Part shown: positions 53,686 to 64,000 of the stretch, one piece after another | How the letters are laid out: each line of letters opens with the position of its first letter | Position numbering within the stretch: position 1 is the first letter of the stretch | From: Agelaius tricolor | Taxonomy: Eukaryota > Chordata > Aves > Passeriformes > Icteridae | Assembly: GCA_023055355.1 (NCBI GenBank) | Contig: JALJCS010000038.1 | Location: 310,001-374,000, forward strand | Direction: 5' to 3' | Length of the DNA: 64,000 nucleotides | Notes under the pieces: model-generated | Told to the model about the DNA's origin: nothing | The model's database searches: none | The model's input: the letters and a program-made list of their open reading frames with translations, nothing else | Position numbers and translations under genes: made by a program

Positions 53686-56600
53686 ATGAAGAACCGTTGC
53701 TCATCTCCCCCTTTGCACGTCCATGTGGATGAAAACACCCCTGTCCATGTCCATATTAAAAAGGGGCAGAAAACCACAGCTGCAAAATGCCAGGTAGGAG
53801 TGTGTACCTGGTTGGTTGTAAGGGCTGCAGAGAAGGTGAATGGCCCTAGAAGCATCACAAAATCTTCCAGGTCTGTTCTACTGTTGTGTTAGAGCTATGA
53901 GACTTCATTTCATATTCAGTGGTGAATTTGCAGTGACACATTTGCTATGTTGATTTGTTGAAAGATGATTTTGGTGTGATACAGAATTGCTTTTCATGTT
54001 CATGTGAGAAATGTTGCTTCCAGTGTTATCATTCTATTTCTTGGATGTGTGTCCTGATTATGTTTTCTGTTTGGCTTCATGTCTGTTTTTAGGAGGAAAG
54101 CTTTGAGGAGAGGTAGGACTTAGGCATTTCAAGTAGCATCTTGATTGCATTAAAATAAATGTACTTAGAAAAAGAATCTTCATTCAGACCATCTTCTGGC
54201 ATTAAGGACATTCTCTGTCCACTGAGTTCTGCAGCCAAGAAGATCTCTTCCCAGCCTTATCCACAGGAGGCACAAGGCAAAACTGAAGCTGAGGTTCTAG
54301 CTATCCCATATCCTCTTTTGTTGCTGGATATTTTTGGAAAGTTGTTCTAAAAAGTTGATGGAAGTTGCTATCTCGTTCTTCCTTATCTACAGACATCCTG
54401 TTCTAAGTCTTCCATTAATTCTGTGTTTGTTGCTAATGGCAAATTTCATAATGGGGATGGAATGACAGTGAAAATAATGAGTCCTATGAATTAATTGCCA
54501 GTAGGGAATGTTTACAGCATCTGATTTTTCTCTAAGGTTAGAATGATGCGAATACACTAACTCTCCTTCAGTTTGAGCAGCTCAAGTTCAATACAAATAA
54601 ATGTGGATCTTCTAGTTGACTTGAGTAGGGAAAACACTTCCAGGGCTTTCCAAAATCGATCATATTGTCAAATGATATAGCTGCTTTTTTGTGAGGTGAA
54701 TCTGGGATGGAGAAGGGATCTCCCAGGGATCTGTGAGGTCCTACATCCAGCCATCCTGCCAGCTGAGTGTGCAATAACCTTTCCTTCTGGCTGGTGTCAG
54801 CTTCCTTTGGTGCCTGCTACCTCATCTCACCTGATGCATCCTGTGAAGCACTTCTGATAGTTCTGTATTAATGATCTTTCATTTGGTTTTGCAGCACTAA
54901 AAATTGCAAATGGTTCTTTAAGGGTCTGTAATTTGTTTTACTTTCTCTTTCTTCAGCAAAAGCACAAACAGAAATCTAAAGGGGACGGTGTGCGAGCCGT
55001 TCGGGTGAAAACTAAGGCCCCTTGGATACCCCCAGGCAAAACAAGCACTCGTGATACCATCTTGAAGCGGGAGGTACACCTGGTTTTGCTCTTTAAAACA
55101 AACTCTGAGGTTTAGCCAAGGTTGAAGAGAGCAGTTGTGTAGTGAGAGTTGGGCAGATCTGAAAGAAGGCTACTGTCCCCTGTCATGTAATTGAAGTGTC
55201 TTCTGAAAATCTTTTTCACTTTTTAATGTAGAAAAACTGAGAATTCATAAACAGCCTGTGGCCATGCCTTTCTGTCTCTAGAAGCCAGACACAATTATTT
55301 TTCTATTGTGATTTTGCTGGTGCACTTCAAGATCTCATCTGGAGGCTCAGTGAGGGACTGCTGGTCTCAGTGTCTTCCAAAGCACAGAGGGTTTGTGTAG
55401 CATTGCATCATATTTTCTTTCTCATGAGTTGATAGGTTTGCCTGTTGTATTCCCGACACTTCCTAGATGAGGATTTGAGCTTTGATTAGATTTTCTTCTT
55501 TTTCAATGTACTCCTTCTGCATTCTTGACCTTTCCCAGATGGAAAGAGAAGAGCTGTTTGTAAACAATATTTTTTTCTTTCCTAGCCTTGCTGCAGCGAT
55601 GTGACCCAGTCTCTGTTTTTTGGCAATGTGAGAATATTATTTATAATGCTATACTAAAAAAATTATCCCCTTTATTCCCTAGCAAGACTCAGGTGAGCAT
55701 CTAGAAGCTCCACCTACCACTGAGTGTGACAGGATGCAGTCCGTAATGCGCCTTAGTGACCTCTCCACAGACGACGATGATCCCACCTGCTGCAAAATTA
55801 ACAAATATGAGAAGAAGATAGACAGCCTAATGAATATGGTGGGAACACTGAAGAAAGAGGTGAGGAGGCAGTGGAAAGACCTGCTGACTGGGGCTTTGTA
55901 GCTGATCCTTTGATAAGAGGAGGCTGGAGGCAGGTCTTGGTGCAATGGAAGGCTACCCAAGCTGTTGGTAGCTTGCTTGAAAATCAATTTGAATTGTTTA
56001 GAATAGCTGAACTATCCTAGTGAGAAATTCACTAAGCCACATTATGAAACATTTCAAAATATTATTAATTTAATAAGGTATTGCTGTGCTTTAGGTTCCA
56101 AGTAATCTCTCCCACCCAAGCCCAAAATCTGAAAACTGATGACTCCAGAAAGTGAAGAATACAATGCATTGATGTTTTATTGTCAAAAAATCCCCTTATT
56201 CAATGAGATTGTTTCTTCTGATTCAGTTTCAAAAATGTGCAACCCAGTGATGTTGTGTTTTCCAGATAAATAGGCTCTTATGTACTTGACACCACTTAAA
56301 AATATGTGGGAGATGTTCCCAACTCCCGTAAGATGCATCATGATGGGTGTAAACTGCATTTTTAACATTGAGTTAACACTCAGAGTGGCAAATTCTGTAT
56401 TATTATTTTACTCAAAGCTACATGGGCATCAAATCAGTGAACAAGAATAAGATTTGAGTCAAGTAAATTCTTACATCAAGCATTTTCCATTTTACTTATG
56501 CTACAAAATTTAATGGAATTACTTGCATGATTATAAAACAAAAATCAACTTTAGAACCACAGAATCATTAAGAATCACAGAATGAACTAGGTTGGAAAGA

Positions 56601-59600
56601 CCTCTGAGACCATCAAGTCCAACCTATGACCTTAAAACCTCCTCATCAACTAAGCCATGGCACCGAGTGCCACGTCCAGGCTTTTTTTAAACACATCCAG
56701 GGATGGTGACTCCACCACCTCCTTGGGCAGCCCTTTCTGTGAAGAATATCCCCTGACACAGCTTGAGGCCATTTCCTCATGTCCTGTCACTTGTCACCTG
56801 GGAGGAGATACTTCATTTTTTTTATACTTTCAATAAGTTAATTGACTATGAGTGGTTCACTGATTTGGGATGTGGATTCTGTGTATCACTTCCAAAGCCC
56901 CTGGTTTAAGTTTTGTTCCAATATCTTCAGGTCAAGATGCAGCAAATGGAGGAACAGGAGGAAATCACAAAGCGTCTCCTGGAGGAGCAGAAGGAAGAAC
57001 TGAATGAGATGACACAAGAGCTGGTAGAAACAGAGAATGAGAACTCGCGGCTCCGGCGCAACATTGAGCGTATAAAGGAGGAGAAGGACCTGACTGTGTA
57101 AGAAAGCTTCACTTCTCACTCTTAACTTGTGGTATCCACAGGCACCTCTCTTCTTTACTGCTGACATGATTTGAGGCTGTAGCTGCTGCTGAAGAACTCT
57201 ATATGTCCTATATGCCCTATAGGATTTTTTGTCACCTTTTAGAAGGGGGTTCCAGAGTGCAATAGCCCTATAGAAGGGCTCTAGCATGATTTTTGGAATG
57301 GGAAAATATCCCTACTTTGAGAGGAACCTGAGAGCAGTTGGCTTGTGTGGAGGGTCAGCCTAGCTCTGCCGTTAGTATTTTGAAGATTAAGGGATTCTGC
57401 TTGAATTGTGATGGTATTGATAGAACAATAAATGAATAAACATGGAGCTGAAAACTAAAGGAGAATTTTTTACCTTTATAAAAATCATACAGAGCCAGGA
57501 GTGACAGCCCCAGAGAGGACTGAACTATGGGCTTTTTTCTTAGTGATCCTGAAGGTCTGCAAGTCTGACATTTTTGCATCAGCTTTGTATCTAAAGAATT
57601 AGTGAAGTTTGTGTCTCCACAAAGGGGGACACTAGTGTTTTAGGAGAGTTAGTTTTAATTTTCCTTAAGAAATATCACTTGGAAGTTAATACTTTCTGTT
57701 CCTTTCTGAGAAAACCTCTAGGAATGCTTCTGAGATTACAAATGCTGGCTAAAAATGTTGAGCTGCATATCTTTGTGTGCTCTTCTGGTTTTTTGTTTGG
57801 CCATTTGGAGTCTGATTTCTGGTGTGGCATAAGCACCCAGGAAAAGCACAGCATTGTGTTTTGGATTTAGCAGTGTGTTCACTTTTGGTATAAGCCTGAT
57901 TTGTCCCCTCTAAATGTCATAGCTGTGATCTTAGCAAGCTCCTGGTGTCTGCTTACTGCCTTTTCTCAAAACAGCTTCCACACTGAAAGAGTGTAGATCT
58001 TAGGCAGTTTTTGTTTAGAGCCTTTATCCTCTGATTTGAGCTTTTTATGAATTTTAACCCAATCAACTCTATATCAACAGTGGCTGGTAAAGCTGCCAAA
58101 GCTTCTTGTTCCTCTGATGGCTGAATTCTCCTTGCAGGCTGCAGAAGGAGTGCTTGCAGCAGGAGAAGGAATGTTTGATGACCAAGCTGAGCGAAGCAGA
58201 AAGGGATGGAGCAGCAGCTGCCAGACAGATCCATGCCCTGAGAAATACCATTGGGAGACTCAACATTGTAGGTGTCCCTTTTGTTCTTTACTACGTTGTC
58301 CTGTTATATGGCTGTCTTAAAAAAGTAATGTTATAGTTGCTAATCCAGTAAAATCTAAGGAAAAGTGGAGGAATTTAACCATCCTTAAGGTCTTTGCTGG
58401 TTTGGTTTTAAAGTGGGGTATTTACTCCCAGTTACCTTCTGCACAGAAGTGAACAATTACATCCTTTCGTTTATGTTTTGTGGGTTTTGAGTTACTGTGT
58501 TTTGTTTTTCTCATTCCTTTATTTATTTTTGTTTCTTCATTTGTTCGTTTAATGTCTTTCCTTCAGGAGAAGCACATGAGCAGCACAGATATAAATGCTC
58601 TGACAAGGCAAAAAGAGCTGCTGCTTCAGAAGTTGAGCACCTTTGAAGAAACCAACCGGACACTCCGAGAACTTCTTGCAGAGCATCAGTCTCGGGAGGT
58701 GAGAACTGCTGGGGGTGGAGCCTGGCTGATGACAGGAGGCTGTGTTGTCTCGTGGGCTGGAAGGGAATTTTGAGTTTGAAATCTTTCAATTCTTTTTCCC
58801 AGCCCTGCAGTCGACCCTGTCAACCCATAAATGTTGGAAAATTTTTATTTGGGCTTTTTCTTTATCTCTGCCTAATTCTTAGAGTAAAACTGGCTTTTCT
58901 GCTCTGAGGATGGTAGAGCCTCTAAGTCTTTGACTGCATTAAAAGGTTCAGGCCCTGCTGTGTTGCCAGCTGTCTCCTCTGGATATGGCTGGATCTGCTG
59001 ATCCTGCTGGTCTCAAACTCTGCTGTTCCTGGAGTCTGAGGACTTGATATGGCCTCAACTAATGGGAGCCTATGGATATTCAGAACTTTGATTTTGTAGG
59101 CTCTGAGGGCAACAACAGAGAAATTGGAAACAATTCTGCGCTGCATGTACAGAACCATTCTCTATTGTTCATAAGAGCAGTAGAAAAATGAAATTTCTAT
59201 TTTTTCTGTAGTTGATATTCCATTTCAGCAAAAGCAGGCTGGTGGGAACAGTTACCTCAGCCATCAGTGAGGTTGGATAAAAGGTCTGAATTCTTCCACA
59301 TGACTTCCTCTGAGTAGTGGGAGAGTTCAGAATGATCTTACATTGCCATCATGCTTTTTGTTTTAATCTTTGACTGGGAAGTGGAAGAACTTTCTGAGCT
59401 GGATAATGATATGTGAAATATTTAGCAAGTGTGATGTTTCTGTATATCTTTTAAGAATTGCTGCTGCAACTGGGAAGAAGTAGTTGATTTTCCCAGTTCC
59501 ATTTAAAGAAACTATATAAAATTGACTTTTTAGTTAACAATTTTTCTCATGCATTTATTTTGTAGAAAGATGCCCAGAAGGTTATGGATCGCCAAGCAAT

Positions 59601-62600
59601 GCTGCTGAAAAGGCTGGCTGACTTAGATGCAGAGAACATGGTGAGCAAACCACAATCTCTCATTTCTTTAATACAGCAGAAAGATCTAAAATGACAAGCC
59701 CTTCTTTGTCTTATATTACACTGTCAAATCTTACTCTAGTGCCTTTTAGGTCAATAAAATAATTATTTGAGCTTTTGTGGTAATCAGAGCTACTACATTG
59801 CTCCTCTGGCTAACAACCTGCATTTAAAAGCGGGTAGAGTTTCATTGCCTTTGAAATATGGGGGCTTAGAATGGGAATAATTCTGTGTATTGGGCTCTGT
59901 CACTGAATGAGTTACCTTGTGCCAGTTTTTGTTAATTTCCTTCTCTGTAAACTGAGACAAGAGTTCTTGCATTTGCAGAAGCTACAAAACTTGCTGTGAG
60001 ACATAGGTAAAAGCCCTTTTTAGTCTGTGGAGTGTCTATGGTCCTGACTGGATATCCTGTGCCCTGTTGCACAAATGTATCCCTTTTGCTTCTTGCTTGA
60101 GTAGAATGCATCCTGTTTTTCTGGGGATGAGGATGCTGTTGTTGAGGACAACAGGCCATGCCACAGATCAGGTGGTCTTGACAGGGAGGCAGTTACACCT
60201 CTTGCCTTCTACCTGCCATCCTAAATGTGTGTGTTCCTGAACATCTGCATGGTGTTTGTTTTTCCAGCAACTTCAAATCAGGCTTCAGGGAAAAGAAAAA
60301 GAAGTGGAAACCCTCACACTTCAAATAGTGGCAGAAAAGGTAATTTTGTTTTTCTGGTTTTCCCTCTCTTTTCTACTTTCCAGTTCTGTAAAACCACAGG
60401 CAGTCCAAAAGATGAGGTTGTTTGCAGACTGCTGTTTTGAGATCTAATGACTGGCTTGCTTATAAAAACTAGGCAGATACCAATACTCACACCATTGTGG
60501 GTCCATACTCTGCTAATAAGACACCTGTGACAAGGATGGATAGGTAGAATTCTCTTTGCCTGGGCACTGAATTGCCATTCTGTTTAAGGTCCTGTTTGTT
60601 CCCAATGGCAAATTCCAATCTGTTCCTTAGTTTAGGAAGTAAAGGGGGAATGCAGTGGAAGAGATCAGATATGAATGATATTTTGCTCTAGAATATACTT
60701 TTCCTGCCAGTCCTTCACATGTGTTGTGAAATAAATGGCTGCTCATTCTGTCCCTTGTTTTGGACTGAAGAGCTGTGAGGGTCCACCTGGAGGTGGCTGG
60801 AGATCATTCAGTGAAGAAATCTGACCTTACTACTGTATATTATAAAGTGTTGCTTCTATTAGCTTGTTGAGTAAATCATATTTGTCTTGTTCCTGCTTAT
60901 CTAGGAACAGGCAAAGAAAGCCTTTGAACTTGCCAGATCCCTGGAGTCTGTGAAAGCTCATTTACAAGCCCAGCTGAGGAGCAGAGAAGCTGAGAACGAC
61001 CGTCTGGCTGCACAGCTGCAGGTATGGCTGCACTGCTCCCTGGGGATTGTCTCTTCCTTTGCTCCCATGGACCGAATTCACTCACAAGGGGAGGAGCAGA
61101 AGCTTCTTACAGAGTCTGGTTGACTGAAATATTGGCTGGTGATGTTTATTGCATTAACACACAGCGTGATTTTCAAATTAAGTAAGAAAAGAGAAATCTT
61201 TTCACTTTTGAGGCCTGAGGCAAAATCTTAGCCTTAAGGTCTATGTGCATTAAGTTGCTCCATAATTATTCAAAAAGATGGCTTTGGTTTAGTCAAGCAT
61301 CAAGACAAACTGAAACTATTTAATTTGCTTTTTTGGAAAAATGCTGTGCCAGTTTGATCACCCTCATTCATCTGTTCTCCAGTATAAATGAGGAGGAGAA
61401 AGTTCCTCTGGTGTATTTTGATTAGACTTTTATATTTAGCATATGTTGGGATGATGTTACAAGGAACATAAATGTGCTAATAGTTTAAAGGAGCTTTAAT
61501 CTGTTCTAGTAAGAGCTGCATAAAGCAACATTATTATATACAAACATTTCATCAATAAAAAGAATTTTCTCAGGTAGATCAAAAGACTGTTAAAACAATA
61601 TTTATTTTGGTCAGGAGAGAAATCAGTATTTTAGGAAGCAGTTTATGAAAGAAGAAAAGAAGACTCCTGGAAGAAAAGGAAGATGTCATGCTGCCATCTC
61701 TTTCAGCATTTAGACAGGATTGTGTAGATGAAACCTGACTGCAAATACCTCCAGAGTGAACACTGGGGATTTGTGCCTGGCTCCCATCATCATTTCTAGG
61801 AAATTAGTCGCTGCTTTGGGTTTGCAGGTGTAATATGTGCATTAATCCATATTGTGGTTCCCTCACAGAATATGGAGATCAGTGAAAATCACACTAAGGG
61901 AGAGATGGATCTTCTTCTGGAGCAGCTGCAAGACCTGAGGTGCAAAGCAGAGAGTGATAAAGAGGCCCTGAAGAAAGCGGTCCGTGCACAGAAAGAGCGG
62001 GCGGAGCGGAGTGAGGAGTATGTGCAGAAACTGACTGCCCAGCTAGCAGAAAAGGTACCTGCTGAAACAGGAGAGCCTAGTTTCAGGTCATGATTTTAAA
62101 TTCTTGACTTCTTGTAGCAGCCCTGGGGAGAGTCTTTTCTCTCGACTAATGAAATTTATTTCTGTCTTGATGCCATGGCCCATTTATGCCAAGTTTAGAA
62201 CAAACCCAGTATGCTCAGCTGTCACTGTATTCACTGCATGTCCTAAGTTAAGGGCATTTCTGTGTATTGTCTGCATATCTCACACCAGTGATGATTTTGT
62301 CTTCTCCCTTACTTTTTTCCCCTCTTGTATTTCCCTTGCCTGACAGGAGAGTGCTGTTGCTGAGGCCCAGTGCAATCTCGAGGCCTGGAGGAATCGCTGC
62401 AGCAAAGCAATGAAGGAGAAGGATGACCTTGAACTGGAAGTTGTTACACTGAACAGGTTAGAGTAAAATCTGTGCAGAGAAAGAAGCATGAGTGGGGATG
62501 AGTTCAAAGTTCAAGGATAATTTAATTGAATAATAGCATTGAAATGAATATTTTAATTGGATTGCTTGTAAATAACCAAGCAAAATCAGCACTGCCTAAG

Positions 62601-63995
62601 GGCTAGAGCAGAGTTTGAAGAGGTGAAGAGAGACATGTGACTTCTGCTGCTGCCTTGCCACAGCAAAGGCAGACTCTTTAAGCTTTGCTGACTCTTAAAA
62701 CTGTTCTTTTGCCATTTTGTAATGCTTTGAATTAAGATTATTTTTGTTTTGAGATCTTTTTGAATAACTGTAATGGAAGATATGAAAAGACATAAGTAGT
62801 ATAGTTGATGCCAGTTTTGTTGTGAAGGTAAATAAATATGTTGGTATCACTGCAGTACAGATGTTGCTGCAGGGAAAAGTAAGTAGGTATGAGGTGAGAG
62901 AGGGGTATCTTTATCCTGTGCATCTTTGAGACAATTCATTTGAGCTCCAGGGGGACAACTCCAGTGAATTTCCAGGAGGTATAAAAAGATTGAACTAGTC
63001 AAAGAGTGTTAGCAGAGAGGTCTGCATACATGACTGGAGAAGGAAGATGAAAGGATAGGGAAAAGCCATGTTCCTGAAGCTAGTTTTCAAAGGTTAGGAG
63101 CCTTACTCTTCTTGTCACTTAAGGATTAATTTTCTTTCTGTGTGGCAGCCGTGTTGCAGACCTGACGGAACAACTGGCAAGGATCCAGGAACAGACACGG
63201 GACGAAAACGAAGCTTTGGTGGATAAACTACAGCAATTGACTGGAGAGAACAGTGCTTTGAAGAAAGACAATGAAAAACTAAAGGTCAGTGACTCTAAGG
63301 GTTTGAAGATGAAATGCTAGGAGGAAAAGAAGGTGGAATTATAACAACTTGCTTGGCCACTGAGGACAGAGTCAAATTTCACCCATTGTTCCTATACAGT
63401 TTAAACCAGTTCATATAACCAGACTGGGACAGGGCCAGTGTGCTGGGAGCAGACACAGGGAGTGTACATACTGGGAGAACTGTGTTCCTCCCATGTTTTG
63501 GCTAGAAGTATCTCCAGCTACTGTTTCATCTATCTGGGATCTTGAATCTTTTCCTTACACCTTCATGCTGCTGACCAGAGAGCAAATAGCTGTTGTAGCT
63601 GTTGTAGCTTATACAGAGAGAATGGTAATCTCCAGAACAAAAAAAATGACTGGCATATTTCTTCTGTTGTCTTTTACCATGAGTGATCTTGTGGGTGACC
63701 TATATCTTTTTTTCCATCCCAAACCTCTGTGGTCTGCTGATGCAAATTTGACAGTCTATTGAAGTCTGGAAAGTTCTGGCAACTTGCATGGACAAAACTG
63801 TATTTTCTTAGTCTATGCATCATTAGACAGCTCACATGGCAGGTACTTCCAAGCACTGAATGGAAGATGCTTTCTTTTTTCCAGGCTGCTCTGATTTCAA
63901 TGGAGGACAAACTGAACCAGGCACAGATGGAATTGCAACATCTCCAGAACTCTGTCAGGAGCTACGAAGGGTTGATTGAAACCTACACAGCCCAG
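53686..63995 (+). CDS. ODF2: Outer dense fiber protein 2 / cenexin, 5' part (truncated by window)
   Basis: ODF2 (cenexin) builds the distal and subdistal appendages of the mother centriole, needed for cilium formation, and is a major coiled-coil component of sperm tail outer dense fibres. Exons: 53686-53793, 54957-55073, 55683-55859, 56931-57097, 58138-58267, 58567-58698, 59566-59640, 60268-60339, 60905-61021, 61869-62054, 62347-62456, 63149-63284 and 63885-63995. All junctions are GT-AG and in phase (546 codons). The start MKNRCSSPPLHVHVDENTPV corresponds to human MKDRSSTPPLHVHVDENTPV. Later anchors are VRVKTKAPWIPPGK, SVMRLSDLSTDDDD, QQEKECLMTKL, TRQKELLLQKLSTFEETNRT and RAQKERAERSEEY. From about residue 110 on it is nearly continuous coiled coil. 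About 250-280 residues remain beyond the right edge. ODF2L is the alternative, but the VDENTPVHVHI and LSTFEETNRT blocks favour ODF2. Confidence 0.94.
56552..56815 (-). mobile_element. CR1 LINE fragment in ODF2 intron
   Basis: The plus strand carries AGAATCACAGAATGAACTAGG, then GGTTGGAAAGACCTCTGAGACC, ATCAAGTCCAACCTATGACC, GTCCAGGCTTTTTTTAAACAC and GGATGGTGACTCCACCACCTCC, the reverse complement of a CR1 3' end of a different subfamily from the copy at 51,136. It sits about 115 bp upstream of an ODF2 coding exon. No reading frame is retained. Confidence 0.88.
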
Positions 63996-64000
63996 GTAGG

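Overview
The window is vertebrate nuclear DNA, most likely from a bird. The genes have many short exons with GT-AG introns, the promoters are CpG islands, and the interspersed repeats that I can recognise are CR1-type LINE fragments; I see no Alu or L1. The introns are compact: about 18.6 kb for all of CIZ1 coding sequence and about 4 kb for PTGES2. I cannot name the species.

Layout from left to right. Positions 1-12,524 are the first intron of DNM1 (dynamin-1), which runs on the minus strand; only its first coding exon (12,525-12,685) lies in the window. A CpG-island promoter follows, carrying a CTCF-like site and a ZNF143-like site. About 7 kb of AT-rich intergenic DNA separates it from the divergently transcribed CIZ1 (coding span 20,529-39,103, plus strand, 15 coding exons, 738 codons predicted). 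CIZ1 converges on BBLN/C9orf16 (40,506-43,752, minus strand, 2 coding exons, 93 aa). BBLN is divergent from PTGES2 (45,326-49,241, plus strand, 7 exons, 355 aa). The rest of the window is the 5' two thirds of ODF2/cenexin (first coding exon at 53,686, plus strand, 11 coding exons visible, 546 codons), cut by the right edge.

The order DNM1-CIZ1-BBLN-PTGES2 matches the human 9q34.11 block in mirror image. Two things differ from the human map as I remember it: no lipocalin (LCN2) lies between BBLN and PTGES2, and ODF2 sits directly next to PTGES2. The genes are functionally unrelated housekeeping or neuronal genes: endocytic GTPase, nuclear-matrix replication factor, small coiled-coil protein, Golgi/mitochondrial thioredoxin-like enzyme, and centriolar appendage scaffold. 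They share only their tight packing and paired CpG promoters.

Points worth a second look: a perfect 52-bp spacer-less palindrome in a CIZ1 intron; a pair of CTCF-like motifs in convergent orientation around the DNM1/CIZ1 divergent interval; a CIZ1 protein that lacks the mammalian glutamine-rich middle but has a long new acidic tail; a CR1 tail amplified as a 51-bp tandem triplicate; and a possible 91-nt poison exon in CIZ1. I found no CRISPR, prokaryotic, viral or otherwise unprecedented system.
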